Assembly: GCA_945868435.1 (NCBI GenBank)
Contig: CAMBLG010000001.1
Location: 310,001-374,000, forward strand
Direction: 5' to 3'
Length of the DNA: 64,000 bases
Source of the DNA: an uncultured Lachnospiraceae bacterium
GTDB taxonomy: Bacteria; Bacillota; Clostridia; Lachnospirales; Lachnospiraceae
Position numbers and translations under genes: made by a program
In this document: positions 41,419 to 51,112 of the stretch, one piece after another
Layout: the number at the start of each line of letters is the position of its first letter
Numbering within the stretch: position 1 is the first letter of the stretch
Notes under the pieces: generated by a model
What the model saw: only the letters and a program-made list of their open reading frames with translations
Databases searched by the model: none
What the model was told of the DNA's origin: nothing

Positions 41419-43086
41419 ATGGGTAAATCCAAGCAGAACGGAACGAATTTTCTCGTTCAGGGCTCAATTTTAGCAATTGCATCGATCATAAGCAGGATTA
41501 TCGGATTGATCTATCGTATTCCGATGACGGAAATTATCGGAGATGTGGGCAACAACTATTATGGTTGTGCTTTCGATGTTTACAATATTGTTCTGACCAT
41601 ATCCTCTTTTAGTCTTCCTCAGGCAGTTTCCAAAACGGTTTCTGCACAGGTGGCGAAAGGGCATTACAAGAATGCGTATCAGGTGTTTAAGGGGGCAATG
41701 CTTTTTGGTCTGGGATCCGGTTTGATTGCAGCTCTCGTTGTATATTTTGGTGCGGGATTTTTCACAGGGACCTTGCTTAAGACGCCATATAGCGTGTTCG
41801 CGTTAAAGGTACTCGCACCGGTGTTGGTAGTTGTGGCAGTCTTGGGTGTGCTGAGAGGCTTTTTTCAGGGACTGGGTACAATGATGCCGAGTGCAATCTC
41901 ACAGATTATCGAGCAGATTGCCAATGCCATTGCCAGTGTGTGGGCGGCCTATGTTCTTTTTGGATACGGAACGAGGATTGGCGCTGTGTTGGGTGACAGT
42001 GAGCATTATGGTCCGGCTTACGGTGCTGCTGGTGGAACCTTGGGAACCGCAACCGGTGCGGTATTCGGACTTCTTTTCATGATTTTTGTATACACCGTTT
42101 ATATGCGTGTGTTCAAAAAACGTATGAGGCGGGAGAGAGGTGCCAATGTCAGTCCGTTCTGGTATACCTTTAAGCTTTTGATTATTACGATCATTCCGGT
42201 ACTTTTGAGTACGACCATTTACAATATCAGCGGAATTATTGATCAGGGAATTTTTAAGAATGTGGCATTGCTCCAGGGATATACGGAACATGAGGTTGAT
42301 GTATGGTGGGGCGTTTTTTCCGGAAAATACAAGCTTCTCATTAATATTCCGATTGCAATTGCATCCGCTATGGCCGCATCCTCGGTTCCGACTCTGACAG
42401 CAAGCTTTGTGGAGAAGGATATGGAGCGAGTGAAAAGCCAGATTGCAGCGGCAATTCGGTTCGTTATGATTATCGCATTCCCCTGTACCATGGGACTTAC
42501 CGTGCTGGCAAAGCCGATCTTTGTTATGCTGTTCCCGGGAACTTCGGCCACTGCCGATATTGCGGCAACCATGATGCTGTGGGGATCTTCTGCGGTAATA
42601 TTCTATGCGTTATCTACCCTGTCCAATGGGTTGCTTCAGGGAATTGACCGATTGAAGGTTCCGGTTATAAACGCGGTGATCGCTCTGGTGGCACACGTCA
42701 TTTTACTTGTGCTTCTCATGATGTTCTTCCGATTGAATATCTATGCGGTTGTTGTGGCCAATGTATTTTTTGCCCTGCTCATGTGTATCTTAAATTCCAG
42801 AGCCTTGACCAAATACAGTGGCTATCATCAGGAGATAAAAAAGACCTTTTTGATTCCTCTTATATGTTCTCTCATTATGGGAGTGATTACTTACTTTGCT
42901 TACAAAGGCCTTTACGCACTGTGTAAGATCAATTCTGTAGCAGCCATTGTGGCTATTTTAGTGGCAGTTATTGTCTACGCAGTGACCCTGTTACTCCTAA
43001 AAGGGGTAAATGAGGAAGATATTTTGAGCTTCCCGAAGGGAACCTTACTGGTGCGTATTGCCAAAACTTTACATCTACTGCGATAA
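41419..43086 (+). CDS. SpoVB/MurJ-type polysaccharide flippase
   Basis: A MOP-superfamily membrane protein of 555 residues with about 14 TM segments. The start KQNGTNFLVQGSILAIASIISRIIGLIYRIP and the block GFFQGLGTMMPSAISQIIEQIANA match the SpoVB/YtgP group. Members flip lipid-linked precursors across the membrane; SpoVB serves spore cortex synthesis and MurJ/YtgP the cell wall. I cannot choose between these from sequence. It follows the DUF3048 lipoprotein at 18 bp, and both may act at the cell surface. Confidence 0.9.
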   Translation: MGKSKQNGTNFLVQGSILAIASIISRIIGLIYRIPMTEIIGDVGNNYYGCAFDVYNIVLTISSFSLPQAVSKTVSAQVAKGHYKNAYQVFKGAMLFGLGSGLIAALVVYFGAGFFTGTLLKTPYSVFALKVLAPVLVVVAVLGVLRGFFQGLGTMMPSAISQIIEQIANAIASVWAAYVLFGYGTRIGAVLGDSEHYGPAYGAAGGTLGTATGAVFGLLFMIFVYTVYMRVFKKRMRRERGANVSPFWYTFKLLIITIIPVLLSTTIYNISGIIDQGIFKNVALLQGYTEHEVDVWWGVFSGKYKLLINIPIAIASAMAASSVPTLTASFVEKDMERVKSQIAAAIRFVMIIAFPCTMGLTVLAKPIFVMLFPGTSATADIAATMMLWGSSAVIFYALSTLSNGLLQGIDRLKVPVINAVIALVAHVILLVLLMMFFRLNIYAVVVANVFFALLMCILNSRALTKYSGYHQEIKKTFLIPLICSLIMGVITYFAYKGLYALCKINSVAAIVAILVAVIVYAVTLLLLKGVNEEDILSFPKGTLLVRIAKTLHLLR

Positions 43087-43089
43087 AAT

Positions 43090-43098
43090 TGGTATAAT
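43090..43098 (+). promoter_or_regulatory. Extended -10 promoter of the BofC-like gene
   Basis: TGG-TATAAT at 43090-43098. A TTTACA lies 19 bp upstream of the -10 (43068-43073), a long spacer, so recognition would rest on the extended -10. Confidence 0.5.
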
Positions 43099-43136
43099 TA
43101 TGTAAAATATGCAGATACTTATTTGGGGTGATGAAA

Positions 43137-43499
43137 ATGAAACGAAGAATAAGTATCTGCATTATTGTTTTTACAGTGTTAATATCAGCGGCTATTTTCC
43201 GGGCAAATACCGATTCCGATACACCGCAGGAATCCCAGATTGGACAGTCGGTGCCGGATACCCGGGATACAGAACAGACAACCGCGGTCAATACCGGCCA
43301 CACGATTCCCTATCCTTATTTGCTGAAAGATCTGGACGGAAATGTGGTTTTGTATTGTGATAATTCGTCGCAAAATTTTATGGAGACCGGCATTCGAACG
43401 GCAGATCTGCCAATGGATCTGCAGCAACGACTGAAGAACGGAATTGGGTTTGAGAGCCAGGAGGAACTGTTTGATTTCCTCGAGAGTTATTCCAGTTGA
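43137..43499 (+). CDS. BofC C-terminal-domain-like exported protein
   Basis: A secreted or membrane-anchored protein of 120 residues. The N-terminal hydrophobic segment is ISICIIVFTVLISAAIF; a low-complexity Thr/Gln-rich linker follows. The C-terminal 60 residues (YLLKDLDGNVVLYCD, TADLPMDLQQRL, GIGFESQEELFDFLESYSS) resemble the C-terminal domain of BofC, which in B. subtilis controls pro-SigK processing. The match is by eye and modest. Two ATGs (43131 and 43137) are possible after GGGGTG. The N-terminal BofC domain is missing. Confidence 0.65.
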   Translation: MKRRISICIIVFTVLISAAIFRANTDSDTPQESQIGQSVPDTRDTEQTTAVNTGHTIPYPYLLKDLDGNVVLYCDNSSQNFMETGIRTADLPMDLQQRLKNGIGFESQEELFDFLESYSS

Positions 43500-43503
43500 T
43501 TTG

Positions 43504-43532
43504 TTGAATGTTTTCCCCTTTTGTGCTAAAAT
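43504..43532 (+). promoter_or_regulatory. SigA-type promoter of the flavoprotein gene
   Basis: TTGAAT (43504-43509), a 17-bp spacer and TAAAAT (43527-43532), between the BofC-like stop and ATG 43579. Confidence 0.6.
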
Positions 43533-43578
43533 TTTTGTCGAAAGTCAAAGACCAAAAAGATTGGGAGAAGTACCTGAT

Positions 43579-44814
43579 ATGAGCCGAAAGGGAAAGAAAA
43601 TCTGGGATGTGATCATAATTGGAGCGGGTGCCTCCGGCATGATGGCGGCTATAACCGCAGCCGGAAGGGGAAAGTCCGTTCTTTTGCTGGAGCAGATGGA
43701 CAAACCCGGGAAGAAGCTTCTGGCAACCGGCAATGGAAAATGCAACTATACCAATGCGCATATGCAGGCGGAGTGCTTTCATGGGGATCCTGTCTTTGTT
43801 CAGCATATACTGGATCGCTTTTCACATCAGGATTGTGTGGCATTCTTTCGGGAATTGGGAATCTACCCCAAAGAGAAAAACGGATATTTCTATCCGAATT
43901 CCGAACAGGCGGCTTCCGTACTTCAGGTATTGGAGAGGGAACTAATCCGCCGTAAGGTGACTCTTCTTACCGGCACATGTCTTAAGCAGATTGAGCAGGA
44001 TTCCTATAGCTATATCTGTGACACATCCGCCGGGTGTTATTATGGGAAAAATTTGATTTTGGCAACCGGCCTTCTCGCTGCACCAAAGCTGGGCAGCAAT
44101 GGTTCTGCATTTGGTGCCATCAAGGAACTTGGGCATCGATTTATGCCCATCCTTCCTGCACTCTGCGGGTTCTATTGTGATGGAATGCCGTTTAAGAAGG
44201 TTTCCGGAGTCCGCTGCGAAGCGCTTTTGACGTTGAGCATTGATGGACAGGTTGCAGAGAAAGAGCGCGGCGAGTTGCAACTGACTGATTACGGGGTTTC
44301 CGGAATCCCGGTATTCCAGCTTTCTTCTCCTGCCGTGCGGGCATTGTATGAAAAAAAGGCAGTCCGTATGCAGATCAATTTTTTGCCACAGATGGATTCC
44401 AAAGCTCTGTCGGAAGAACTTCAAGGGAGAAGAGAACGAAGCTATGAGGAAGAGACTGCAGAACAGCTTTTGTGCGGTCTCGTAAACCAGAAATTGATCG
44501 GTGTCTGCCTGGTATCGGCAGGGATCAAACCGGATACAAAGACGATCATGCTTTCCGATAAATGCCTTCGTGCAATCGCAAAGGTACTAACCCAAACGGA
44601 GGTAACGCTCCTTCGGGTGAGGGAGGCAGAGTATGCACAGGTGTGTACCGGCGGAATCAGGACCACGGATGTCAATCCTGACACATTGGAGTCTCTGATA
44701 TGTCCGGGTGTTTACATCGCAGGAGAACTGTTGGATGTGGACGGAATCTGTGGAGGCTACAATCTGCAGTGGGCCTGGTCCACGGGGTATGTGGCAGGAC
44801 AAAGTGTAGGATAG
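43579..44814 (+). CDS. BaiN/HI0933-family FAD-dependent oxidoreductase
   Basis: A 411-residue flavoprotein. The dinucleotide fold is IIIGAGASGMMAAITAAGRG near residue 10, followed by the family hallmark LLATGNGKCNYTN. The C-terminal GGIRTTDVNPDTLES and GEILDVDG-like GELLDVDGICGGYNLQWAWSTGYVAG close the FAD site. Members include BaiN of the bile acid pathway, but most are uncharacterised, so no substrate is given. ATG 43579 has GGGAGAAG upstream; the ORF-track start lies inside the preceding gene. Another FAD-dependent dehydrogenase follows after 34 bp. Confidence 0.9.
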   Translation: MSRKGKKIWDVIIIGAGASGMMAAITAAGRGKSVLLLEQMDKPGKKLLATGNGKCNYTNAHMQAECFHGDPVFVQHILDRFSHQDCVAFFRELGIYPKEKNGYFYPNSEQAASVLQVLERELIRRKVTLLTGTCLKQIEQDSYSYICDTSAGCYYGKNLILATGLLAAPKLGSNGSAFGAIKELGHRFMPILPALCGFYCDGMPFKKVSGVRCEALLTLSIDGQVAEKERGELQLTDYGVSGIPVFQLSSPAVRALYEKKAVRMQINFLPQMDSKALSEELQGRRERSYEEETAEQLLCGLVNQKLIGVCLVSAGIKPDTKTIMLSDKCLRAIAKVLTQTEVTLLRVREAEYAQVCTGGIRTTDVNPDTLESLICPGVYIAGELLDVDGICGGYNLQWAWSTGYVAGQSVG

Positions 44815-44848
44815 GACCCTGTTGGTCCATCAAATAAAGGAAAAATCT

Positions 44849-46438
44849 ATGTTACGAATTAACCAGTTGAAATTGCCGGTAGGACATACCGATGCCCAGT
44901 TGACAGAACGAATACGAAAACTATTGCGGCTCAAACCGGATGTCGCATTTTCCTATGAGATTGCAAAGAAATCTATCGATGCAAGGAAGAAACCGGAACT
45001 CTATTATGTTTATTCTATTCTTGTGACAGTCGCACATGAGGAAGCAATTGTAAAGCGGTTACATAATCCTTCTGTCATACTTGCAAAGAAAACAAATTAT
45101 ACCTTTCCAGAGCCGGGCACGAATCCGTTAGAACATCGTCCGGTGATTGTCGGTGCAGGTCCCGCAGGCTTGTTTGCAGCCTACCAGTTGGCAGAAGCCG
45201 GTTATGCGCCGGTTATTCTGGAGCGTGGGCGCAAAGTAGAAGATCGGACAAGAGATGTGGAGCAATTTTGGAAGACAGGGATATTGCTTCCTGACTCCAA
45301 TGTACAGTTTGGAGAGGGCGGTGCCGGAACTTTTTCCGATGGCAAACTGAATACTGTGGTAAAGGATCCTTCCGGACGGAATGCTTATGTTCTTTCCACT
45401 TTTGTGCGCTTTGGTGCGCCGGAGCAGATTCTGTATGAGAATAAACCGCATATCGGAACGGATATTTTGATGTCAGTCATGCAGAATATGCGAAAGTATT
45501 TGCTGGAAAAGGGTGCAACCATCCATTTCGAGACGAAAATGACGGACCTTGTAATCGAACGGGGACAGTGTGTCGGCGTTCAGACGGACAAGGAGTTTTT
45601 CGCTGCAGAAGTGATTATCCTCGCGCTGGGACACAGTGCAAGAGATACCTTTTTGATGCTGGACGGACGAAATGTTCCCATGGAAGCCAAAAGCTTTGCG
45701 GTAGGATTCCGCGTTGAGCACCCTCAATCCATGATTGATCATGCCATGTATGGCGGTTGGGCAGGAGAGAAGCTTCCTGCGGCTCCCTATAAGGTGACTT
45801 CGAATTTCCCAAACGGAAGGGGTGTTTATTCCTTCTGCATGTGTCCCGGCGGATACGTGGTCAATGCATCTTCCGAGGAGAATGCCACCTGTGTCAATGG
45901 CATGAGTTATGCAAAACGCGACGGAAACAATGCCAACTCCGCCATTATCGTGTCGGTGAATCCTTCCGATTTTGGCAGCGAAGGAGCATTGGCGGGAATG
46001 CAGTATCAGCGGAACTTGGAAAAGGCCTGCTATGAACTTGGTCATGGCCGGATTCCACAGCAGCTATACGGTGATTATGTCCAGAATACCGTAAGCTTAA
46101 GCTACGGAGAGTTTGCGTCTCAGACGAAGGGAGATACGGTGTTTGCCAATCTGAGGGGACTCATGTCCGCAGATATGGAGCAGTCCTTTATGGAGGGAAT
46201 GGCGCATTTTTCCAGAATTGTCGCGGATTTTGACCGCAGGGATGCCATTCTGTCAGGCATGGAAACCCGGACCTCTTCACCGGTCCGCATTCTTCGGGAT
46301 GAACGTTGTGAAAGCGCGGTAAAAGGAATCTATCCCTGTGGAGAGGGAGCCGGCTATGCAGGAGGTATTATGTCTGCTGCCATGGACGGGCTGAAGGTGG
46401 CATCCTCTATCATGGAAAAGTACGCGCCGGCGGAATAA
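44849..46438 (+). CDS. FAD-dependent dehydrogenase, COG2509 type
   Basis: 529 residues with an N-terminal extension of about 95 residues (LRINQLKLPVGHTDAQLTERI) typical of the COG2509 family. The FAD site IVGAGPAGLFAAYQLAEAG and the block NVQFGEGGAGTFSDGKLNT follow, with RVEHPQSMIDHAMYG and a C-terminal YPCGEGAGYAGGIMSAAMDGLKVA. The enzymatic reaction is unknown. AAAGGAAA lies before ATG 44849. It is placed directly after the BaiN-family gene, and the two are likely co-transcribed. Confidence 0.9.
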   Translation: MLRINQLKLPVGHTDAQLTERIRKLLRLKPDVAFSYEIAKKSIDARKKPELYYVYSILVTVAHEEAIVKRLHNPSVILAKKTNYTFPEPGTNPLEHRPVIVGAGPAGLFAAYQLAEAGYAPVILERGRKVEDRTRDVEQFWKTGILLPDSNVQFGEGGAGTFSDGKLNTVVKDPSGRNAYVLSTFVRFGAPEQILYENKPHIGTDILMSVMQNMRKYLLEKGATIHFETKMTDLVIERGQCVGVQTDKEFFAAEVIILALGHSARDTFLMLDGRNVPMEAKSFAVGFRVEHPQSMIDHAMYGGWAGEKLPAAPYKVTSNFPNGRGVYSFCMCPGGYVVNASSEENATCVNGMSYAKRDGNNANSAIIVSVNPSDFGSEGALAGMQYQRNLEKACYELGHGRIPQQLYGDYVQNTVSLSYGEFASQTKGDTVFANLRGLMSADMEQSFMEGMAHFSRIVADFDRRDAILSGMETRTSSPVRILRDERCESAVKGIYPCGEGAGYAGGIMSAAMDGLKVASSIMEKYAPAE

Positions 46439-46504
46439 ATTCCGTCCGCACACCGGTGAAAGCAGAAACAGCTAATTGAGAAAAGGTTGGAATATAAAAT
46501 TACG

Positions 46505-49168
46505 ATGAATGAAGAAGAAATCAAAAATGAAGTGACCCCTATGATGCAGCATTATCTGCAGACAAAGGAGGAGTATAAGGATTGCATTTTATTTTACCGT
46601 CTCGGAGATTTTTATGAGATGTTTTTTGAGGATGCAAAGACCGTATCCAGAGAGCTGGAGCTTACCCTGACCGGAAAAGCATGTGGTCTGCCGGAGCGTG
46701 CTCCGATGTGCGGCGTACCGTTTCATGCGGCGGATACATATATCAACCGTCTGGTGACCAAGGGCTACAAGGTAGCCATCTGTGAGCAGGTGGAGGATCC
46801 GAAGCTTGCCAAAGGCATGGTAAAACGTGAAGTGGTGCGTATTGTCACGCCCGGAACCAACACGGATATGCAGTCTCTGGATGAGGGAAAGAATAATTAT
46901 ATCATGTGCATTGTCTATCTGGCAGACCGTTACGGTGTCGCTACCGCAGATGTGACCACCGGAGATTTCTTTGTGACGGAGGTGGACAGCGAGCGAAAGC
47001 TGATGGACGAGCTGAACCGTTTTGCACCTTCTGAGATTGTGTGCAATGAGCCTTTTTACATGAGCGGTATTGATGTCAACGACATGCGGGGGCGTATGCA
47101 GATTGCGGTATCTGCACTGGATGCCTGGTATTTTGGGGATGATCTGGCAAAGGAGACGCTGCTTTCGCATTTTCATGTACATACGCTGCAGGGACTTGGG
47201 CTGGAAGACTATGACAGCGGTGTAATTGCCAGCGGTGCATTGCTCAAATATCTCTATGAGACACAGAAGAATTCCCTGGACAATATTCTTGCACTGCATC
47301 CGTATTCTATCGGAAAATACATGATCATCGACAGTTCCACAAGACGGAATCTGGAGCTGGTGGAAACCCTTCGGGAAAAACAGAAGCGGGGCTCCCTTCT
47401 CTGGGTTTTGGATAAGACGAGAACTGCTATGGGGGCAAGACTTCTTCGCTCTTATGTGGAACAGCCGCTCATTGATAAGGATGAGATTTTAAAGAGACAG
47501 GAGCTCATAGGGAAGCTGAACGAGCAGGAGATTACAAGAGAAGAATTGCGGGAATACTTAAACCCCATCTATGATTTGGAGCGATTGATCACAAGGATCA
47601 CATACCAGACGGCAAATCCGAGAGATATGCTTGCGTTTCGCAATTCTATCGGCATGCTGCCTCCCATACGGACACTTTTAGATGAACTGGATGGTGCTCT
47701 GGTGGATGAGATCCGGGAGGATCTGGACTGTCTTGAGGATATCTATACGCTTCTGGAATCTTCCATCTCGGACGAGCCGCCGATTTCCGTCAGAGACGGC
47801 GATATCATCAAAAGCGGTTACCATGAGGAGGTAGACCGGCTCAGGCTTGCCAGCACAGACGGAAAGACGTGGCTTGCGAAGCTGGAGGCTGAAGAGAAGG
47901 AGAAAACCGGAATCAAAAATCTCCGGATCAAATACAATAAGGTGTTCGGATATTATCTGGAGGTGACCAATTCCTTTAAGGATCTGGTGCCGGATTACTA
48001 TGTGAGAAAACAGACGCTGGCCAACGCTGAGCGTTACATCACACCGGAGCTGAAGGAGTTGGAGGATACAATACTTGGTGCCCAGGATCGCCTTGTCAAT
48101 CTGGAATACGATCTGTTCCGGGATATCCGGGACGAGGTGGCCCGCAATGTGGCCCGCATTCAGCGCACGGCGAAAGCCATCGCCAAACTGGATGTGTTTG
48201 CATCAATGGCTCTTGTGGCAAGTCAGAACAACTACTGCAGGCCCAAGATCAATGAGGCTGGAATCATCGATATCAAAGGTGGACGTCATCCGGTAGTGGA
48301 GAAAATGATCGTCAACGACATGTTCATTGACAATGACACTTATCTCGACAATCACAACAATCGGATTTCCATTATCACAGGACCGAATATGGCGGGAAAA
48401 TCCACCTATATGCGTCAGACTGCTTTAATTGTGCTGATGGCTCAGGTGGGAAGCTATGTGCCCGCCACCTCCGCCAATATTGGTATTGTCGACCGCATTT
48501 TCACGCGAGTCGGAGCTTCGGATGATCTGGCCAGCGGACAGAGTACGTTCATGGTGGAGATGAACGAGGTGTCCAACATTCTGCGCAATGCCACGGCAAA
48601 CTCGCTTCTGATTCTGGACGAGATCGGCCGGGGCACCAGTACCTTCGATGGACTCAGCATAGCGTGGGCTGTGGTGGAACACATCAGCAATGCAAAGCTG
48701 TTGGGAGCTAAGACGCTTTTTGCAACACATTATCATGAACTGACAGAGCTGGAGGGCAAGCTTTCCGGTGTAAACAATTATTGCATTGCGGTAAAGGAAA
48801 AAGGCGACGATATTGTGTTCCTGCGCAAGATTGTGAAGGGCGGAGCGGACAAGAGCTATGGAATTCAGGTGGCAAAGCTTGCGGGACTTCCGGACTCGGT
48901 GGTGGAGCGTGCAAAAGAAATCGTGAATGAACTGCTTGCTAATGACATCACAGAGACAGTGCGCAATATTTCCGTGGAAAACGGAAACACGAAAAAGAAA
49001 AAGGAGCATCTGGATGAGGTGGATCTGACGCAGATGTCTCTGTTTGACACGGTAAAGGATGATGATATCATCGAAGAACTGCGCAATGTGGATATCGGCA
49101 ATCTTACGCCGTTAGAGGCCTTAAATAAGCTCTATGAACTGCAAAATAAAGTCAAAAATCGTTGGTAA
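46505..49168 (+). CDS. mutS: DNA mismatch repair protein MutS
   Basis: Recognises mismatches and small loops and recruits MutL. The mismatch-reading Phe-x-Glu occurs in YRLGDFYEMFFEDA near residue 35. Connector, lever and clamp domains follow, and the ATPase has GPNMAGKSTYMRQTA, the signature DDLASGQSTFMVEM, Walker B LLILDEIGRGTSTFDG and ATHYHEL. The length of 887 residues is normal. The start is uncertain: the TTG at 46487 and the ATG at 46505 are in frame, and neither has an ideally spaced Shine-Dalgarno. It starts an operon with mutL and probably miaA, ynbB and radC. Confidence 0.97.
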   Translation: MNEEEIKNEVTPMMQHYLQTKEEYKDCILFYRLGDFYEMFFEDAKTVSRELELTLTGKACGLPERAPMCGVPFHAADTYINRLVTKGYKVAICEQVEDPKLAKGMVKREVVRIVTPGTNTDMQSLDEGKNNYIMCIVYLADRYGVATADVTTGDFFVTEVDSERKLMDELNRFAPSEIVCNEPFYMSGIDVNDMRGRMQIAVSALDAWYFGDDLAKETLLSHFHVHTLQGLGLEDYDSGVIASGALLKYLYETQKNSLDNILALHPYSIGKYMIIDSSTRRNLELVETLREKQKRGSLLWVLDKTRTAMGARLLRSYVEQPLIDKDEILKRQELIGKLNEQEITREELREYLNPIYDLERLITRITYQTANPRDMLAFRNSIGMLPPIRTLLDELDGALVDEIREDLDCLEDIYTLLESSISDEPPISVRDGDIIKSGYHEEVDRLRLASTDGKTWLAKLEAEEKEKTGIKNLRIKYNKVFGYYLEVTNSFKDLVPDYYVRKQTLANAERYITPELKELEDTILGAQDRLVNLEYDLFRDIRDEVARNVARIQRTAKAIAKLDVFASMALVASQNNYCRPKINEAGIIDIKGGRHPVVEKMIVNDMFIDNDTYLDNHNNRISIITGPNMAGKSTYMRQTALIVLMAQVGSYVPATSANIGIVDRIFTRVGASDDLASGQSTFMVEMNEVSNILRNATANSLLILDEIGRGTSTFDGLSIAWAVVEHISNAKLLGAKTLFATHYHELTELEGKLSGVNNYCIAVKEKGDDIVFLRKIVKGGADKSYGIQVAKLAGLPDSVVERAKEIVNELLANDITETVRNISVENGNTKKKKEHLDEVDLTQMSLFDTVKDDDIIEELRNVDIGNLTPLEALNKLYELQNKVKNRW

Positions 49169-49205
49169 CAGAATTTGAAAAGCAAGGAAATGATGAGGAA
49201 TAACC

Positions 49206-51080
49206 ATGAGTAATATCATGCTGCTGGATCAGGAGACAATTGATAAGATTGCGGCTGGGGAAGTGGTGGAGCGTCCCTGCTCGGTGGTGAAGGAATTGGT
49301 GGAAAATGCGATTGATGCGGGAGCTACCGCCATCACTGTTGAGATTAAGGACGGGGGAATTTCCCTGATCCGAATTACCGATAACGGCTGTGGCATTGAA
49401 CGGGAGGAAGTGCCGCTGGCATTTTTGCGGCATTCCACCAGCAAGATTCGAAGTGCAGAGGATCTGATGTGCGTGCATTCCCTGGGCTTTCGCGGTGAGG
49501 CTTTGTCCAGTATCGCAGCGGTGTCGCGGGTAGAATTGATCACCAAGACCTACGATGCGCTGACAGGTACCCGTTATCTGATTGAAGGCTCAAAGGAGGT
49601 AGCGTTGGAGGAAGTGGGAGCACCGGACGGAACGACGTTTTTGGTGAAGGATTTATTTTACAACACCCCCGCCCGCCGGAAGTTCTTAAAGTCTGCCCAG
49701 ACAGAAGGAACCTACATCAGTGATATGCTGGAAAAGCTTGCTCTTTCTCATCCGGACATTTCTTTTAAATACATAAACAATAACCAGACCAAGCTGCATA
49801 CCTCCGGCAACGGAAACAGAAAGGATCTGATCTATCATATATACGGCAGAGACATTACGGCAGAGCTGCTTGAAGTAGGGTATGAGGGCGAATATTTTCA
49901 GGTCTCCGGCTTTATCGGAAAACCGTCCGTCAGCCGGGGCAATCGCAATTTTGAGAACTACTTTATCAATGGGCGGTACATCAAGAGCAACCTGATCGCA
50001 AAGGCCATTGAGGAGGCCTACCGCAGTTTTCTGATGCAGCACCAGTATCCGTTTACAGTTTTATACTTTACCTTTGAGGGAGAAACTGTGGATGTCAATG
50101 TGCATCCAACAAAGATGGAACTGCGCTTTGGACACAATCAGGAAATTTATCGGGAACTGATGGAGGCGCTGTACGCGGTTTTGGCCCACAAGGAGCTGAT
50201 TCCGGAAGTGCCTGTCACGGAGGAGAAGACAGCAAGGATTCCCAGTGTGTATCCGGAGCCCATTCCGGAGCCCTTTGAAAAACGCCGGTTGAATGATATT
50301 CAAAAAAAAGTGGAATGCAAAACGTATTCTTCGGAAGAAGAGTCAAAACCGGAACAGGCTTCGGTAGAGGAGCCGGCAAACCGATATCATGCTCCTGCTC
50401 ATCCGGGCGTACACATACTTCCCGCAAAAGATTTACCACAGGGAGCGACCGAACAGCTTACTCTAGAAGCAATGTCGCCGGATTTTCTGACTGTGGATGC
50501 CAGGAAAAAGCACCGCATCATAGGCCAGTTGTTCAAGACCTACTGGCTGGTGGAATACGAAGATAAACTCTATATCATTGACCAGCACGCAGCTCATGAA
50601 AAGGTGCTTTATGAACGGAAGATGGCACAGCTTGCAAGAAAAGAATTCACCTCCCAGAACATCAGTCCGCCGATTATTTTAAGTCTGGATGCAAAAGAAC
50701 AGGAGATGCTTTTGCGTTATCAGGAGGAAATCAGCAGGCTGGGATATGTTATTGAGCCCTTTGGGGGAAGGGAATATATGATTTCGGCGGTTCCGGACAA
50801 TCTGTTTTCCATCGATGTGAAGGATTTGTTTATTGAAATGCTGGATGATTTTACGAACTTATCCGGCAAGGAGACGCCGGAGCTGATCACGGAGAGGGTC
50901 GCATCCATGTCCTGCAAGGCTGCAGTTAAGGGAAATGATGCGTTAAGTCTTCCGGAAATTGATGCACTGATCGAGGAACTACTTACACTGGATAATCCGT
51001 TTCATTGTCCCCATGGCAGACCAACGATCATCTCCATGAGTAAATATGAGCTGGAAAAGAAGTTCAAGCGGATTGTGTAA
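49206..51080 (+). CDS. mutL: DNA mismatch repair protein MutL with endonuclease motif
   Basis: A 624-residue GHKL ATPase. The N-terminal blocks are IAAGEVVERPCSVVKELVENAIDAGA, DNGCGI and LGFRGEALSSI. After a variable linker (about 345-430) the C-terminal dimer domain carries the DQHAAHEKVLYE metal site and FHCPHGRPT, the hallmarks of the nicking MutL of organisms without MutH. It therefore should nick DNA itself. A start with GATGAGGA upstream; 37 bp after mutS. miaA begins on the last base of its stop codon in the ORF track, but a better miaA start lies 33 bp later. Confidence 0.97.
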   Translation: MSNIMLLDQETIDKIAAGEVVERPCSVVKELVENAIDAGATAITVEIKDGGISLIRITDNGCGIEREEVPLAFLRHSTSKIRSAEDLMCVHSLGFRGEALSSIAAVSRVELITKTYDALTGTRYLIEGSKEVALEEVGAPDGTTFLVKDLFYNTPARRKFLKSAQTEGTYISDMLEKLALSHPDISFKYINNNQTKLHTSGNGNRKDLIYHIYGRDITAELLEVGYEGEYFQVSGFIGKPSVSRGNRNFENYFINGRYIKSNLIAKAIEEAYRSFLMQHQYPFTVLYFTFEGETVDVNVHPTKMELRFGHNQEIYRELMEALYAVLAHKELIPEVPVTEEKTARIPSVYPEPIPEPFEKRRLNDIQKKVECKTYSSEEESKPEQASVEEPANRYHAPAHPGVHILPAKDLPQGATEQLTLEAMSPDFLTVDARKKHRIIGQLFKTYWLVEYEDKLYIIDQHAAHEKVLYERKMAQLARKEFTSQNISPPIILSLDAKEQEMLLRYQEEISRLGYVIEPFGGREYMISAVPDNLFSIDVKDLFIEMLDDFTNLSGKETPELITERVASMSCKAAVKGNDALSLPEIDALIEELLTLDNPFHCPHGRPTIISMSKYELEKKFKRIV

Positions 51081-51112
51081 TGTCCGTGGAAAAGAGGAGA
51101 GAGAAACGTGTT

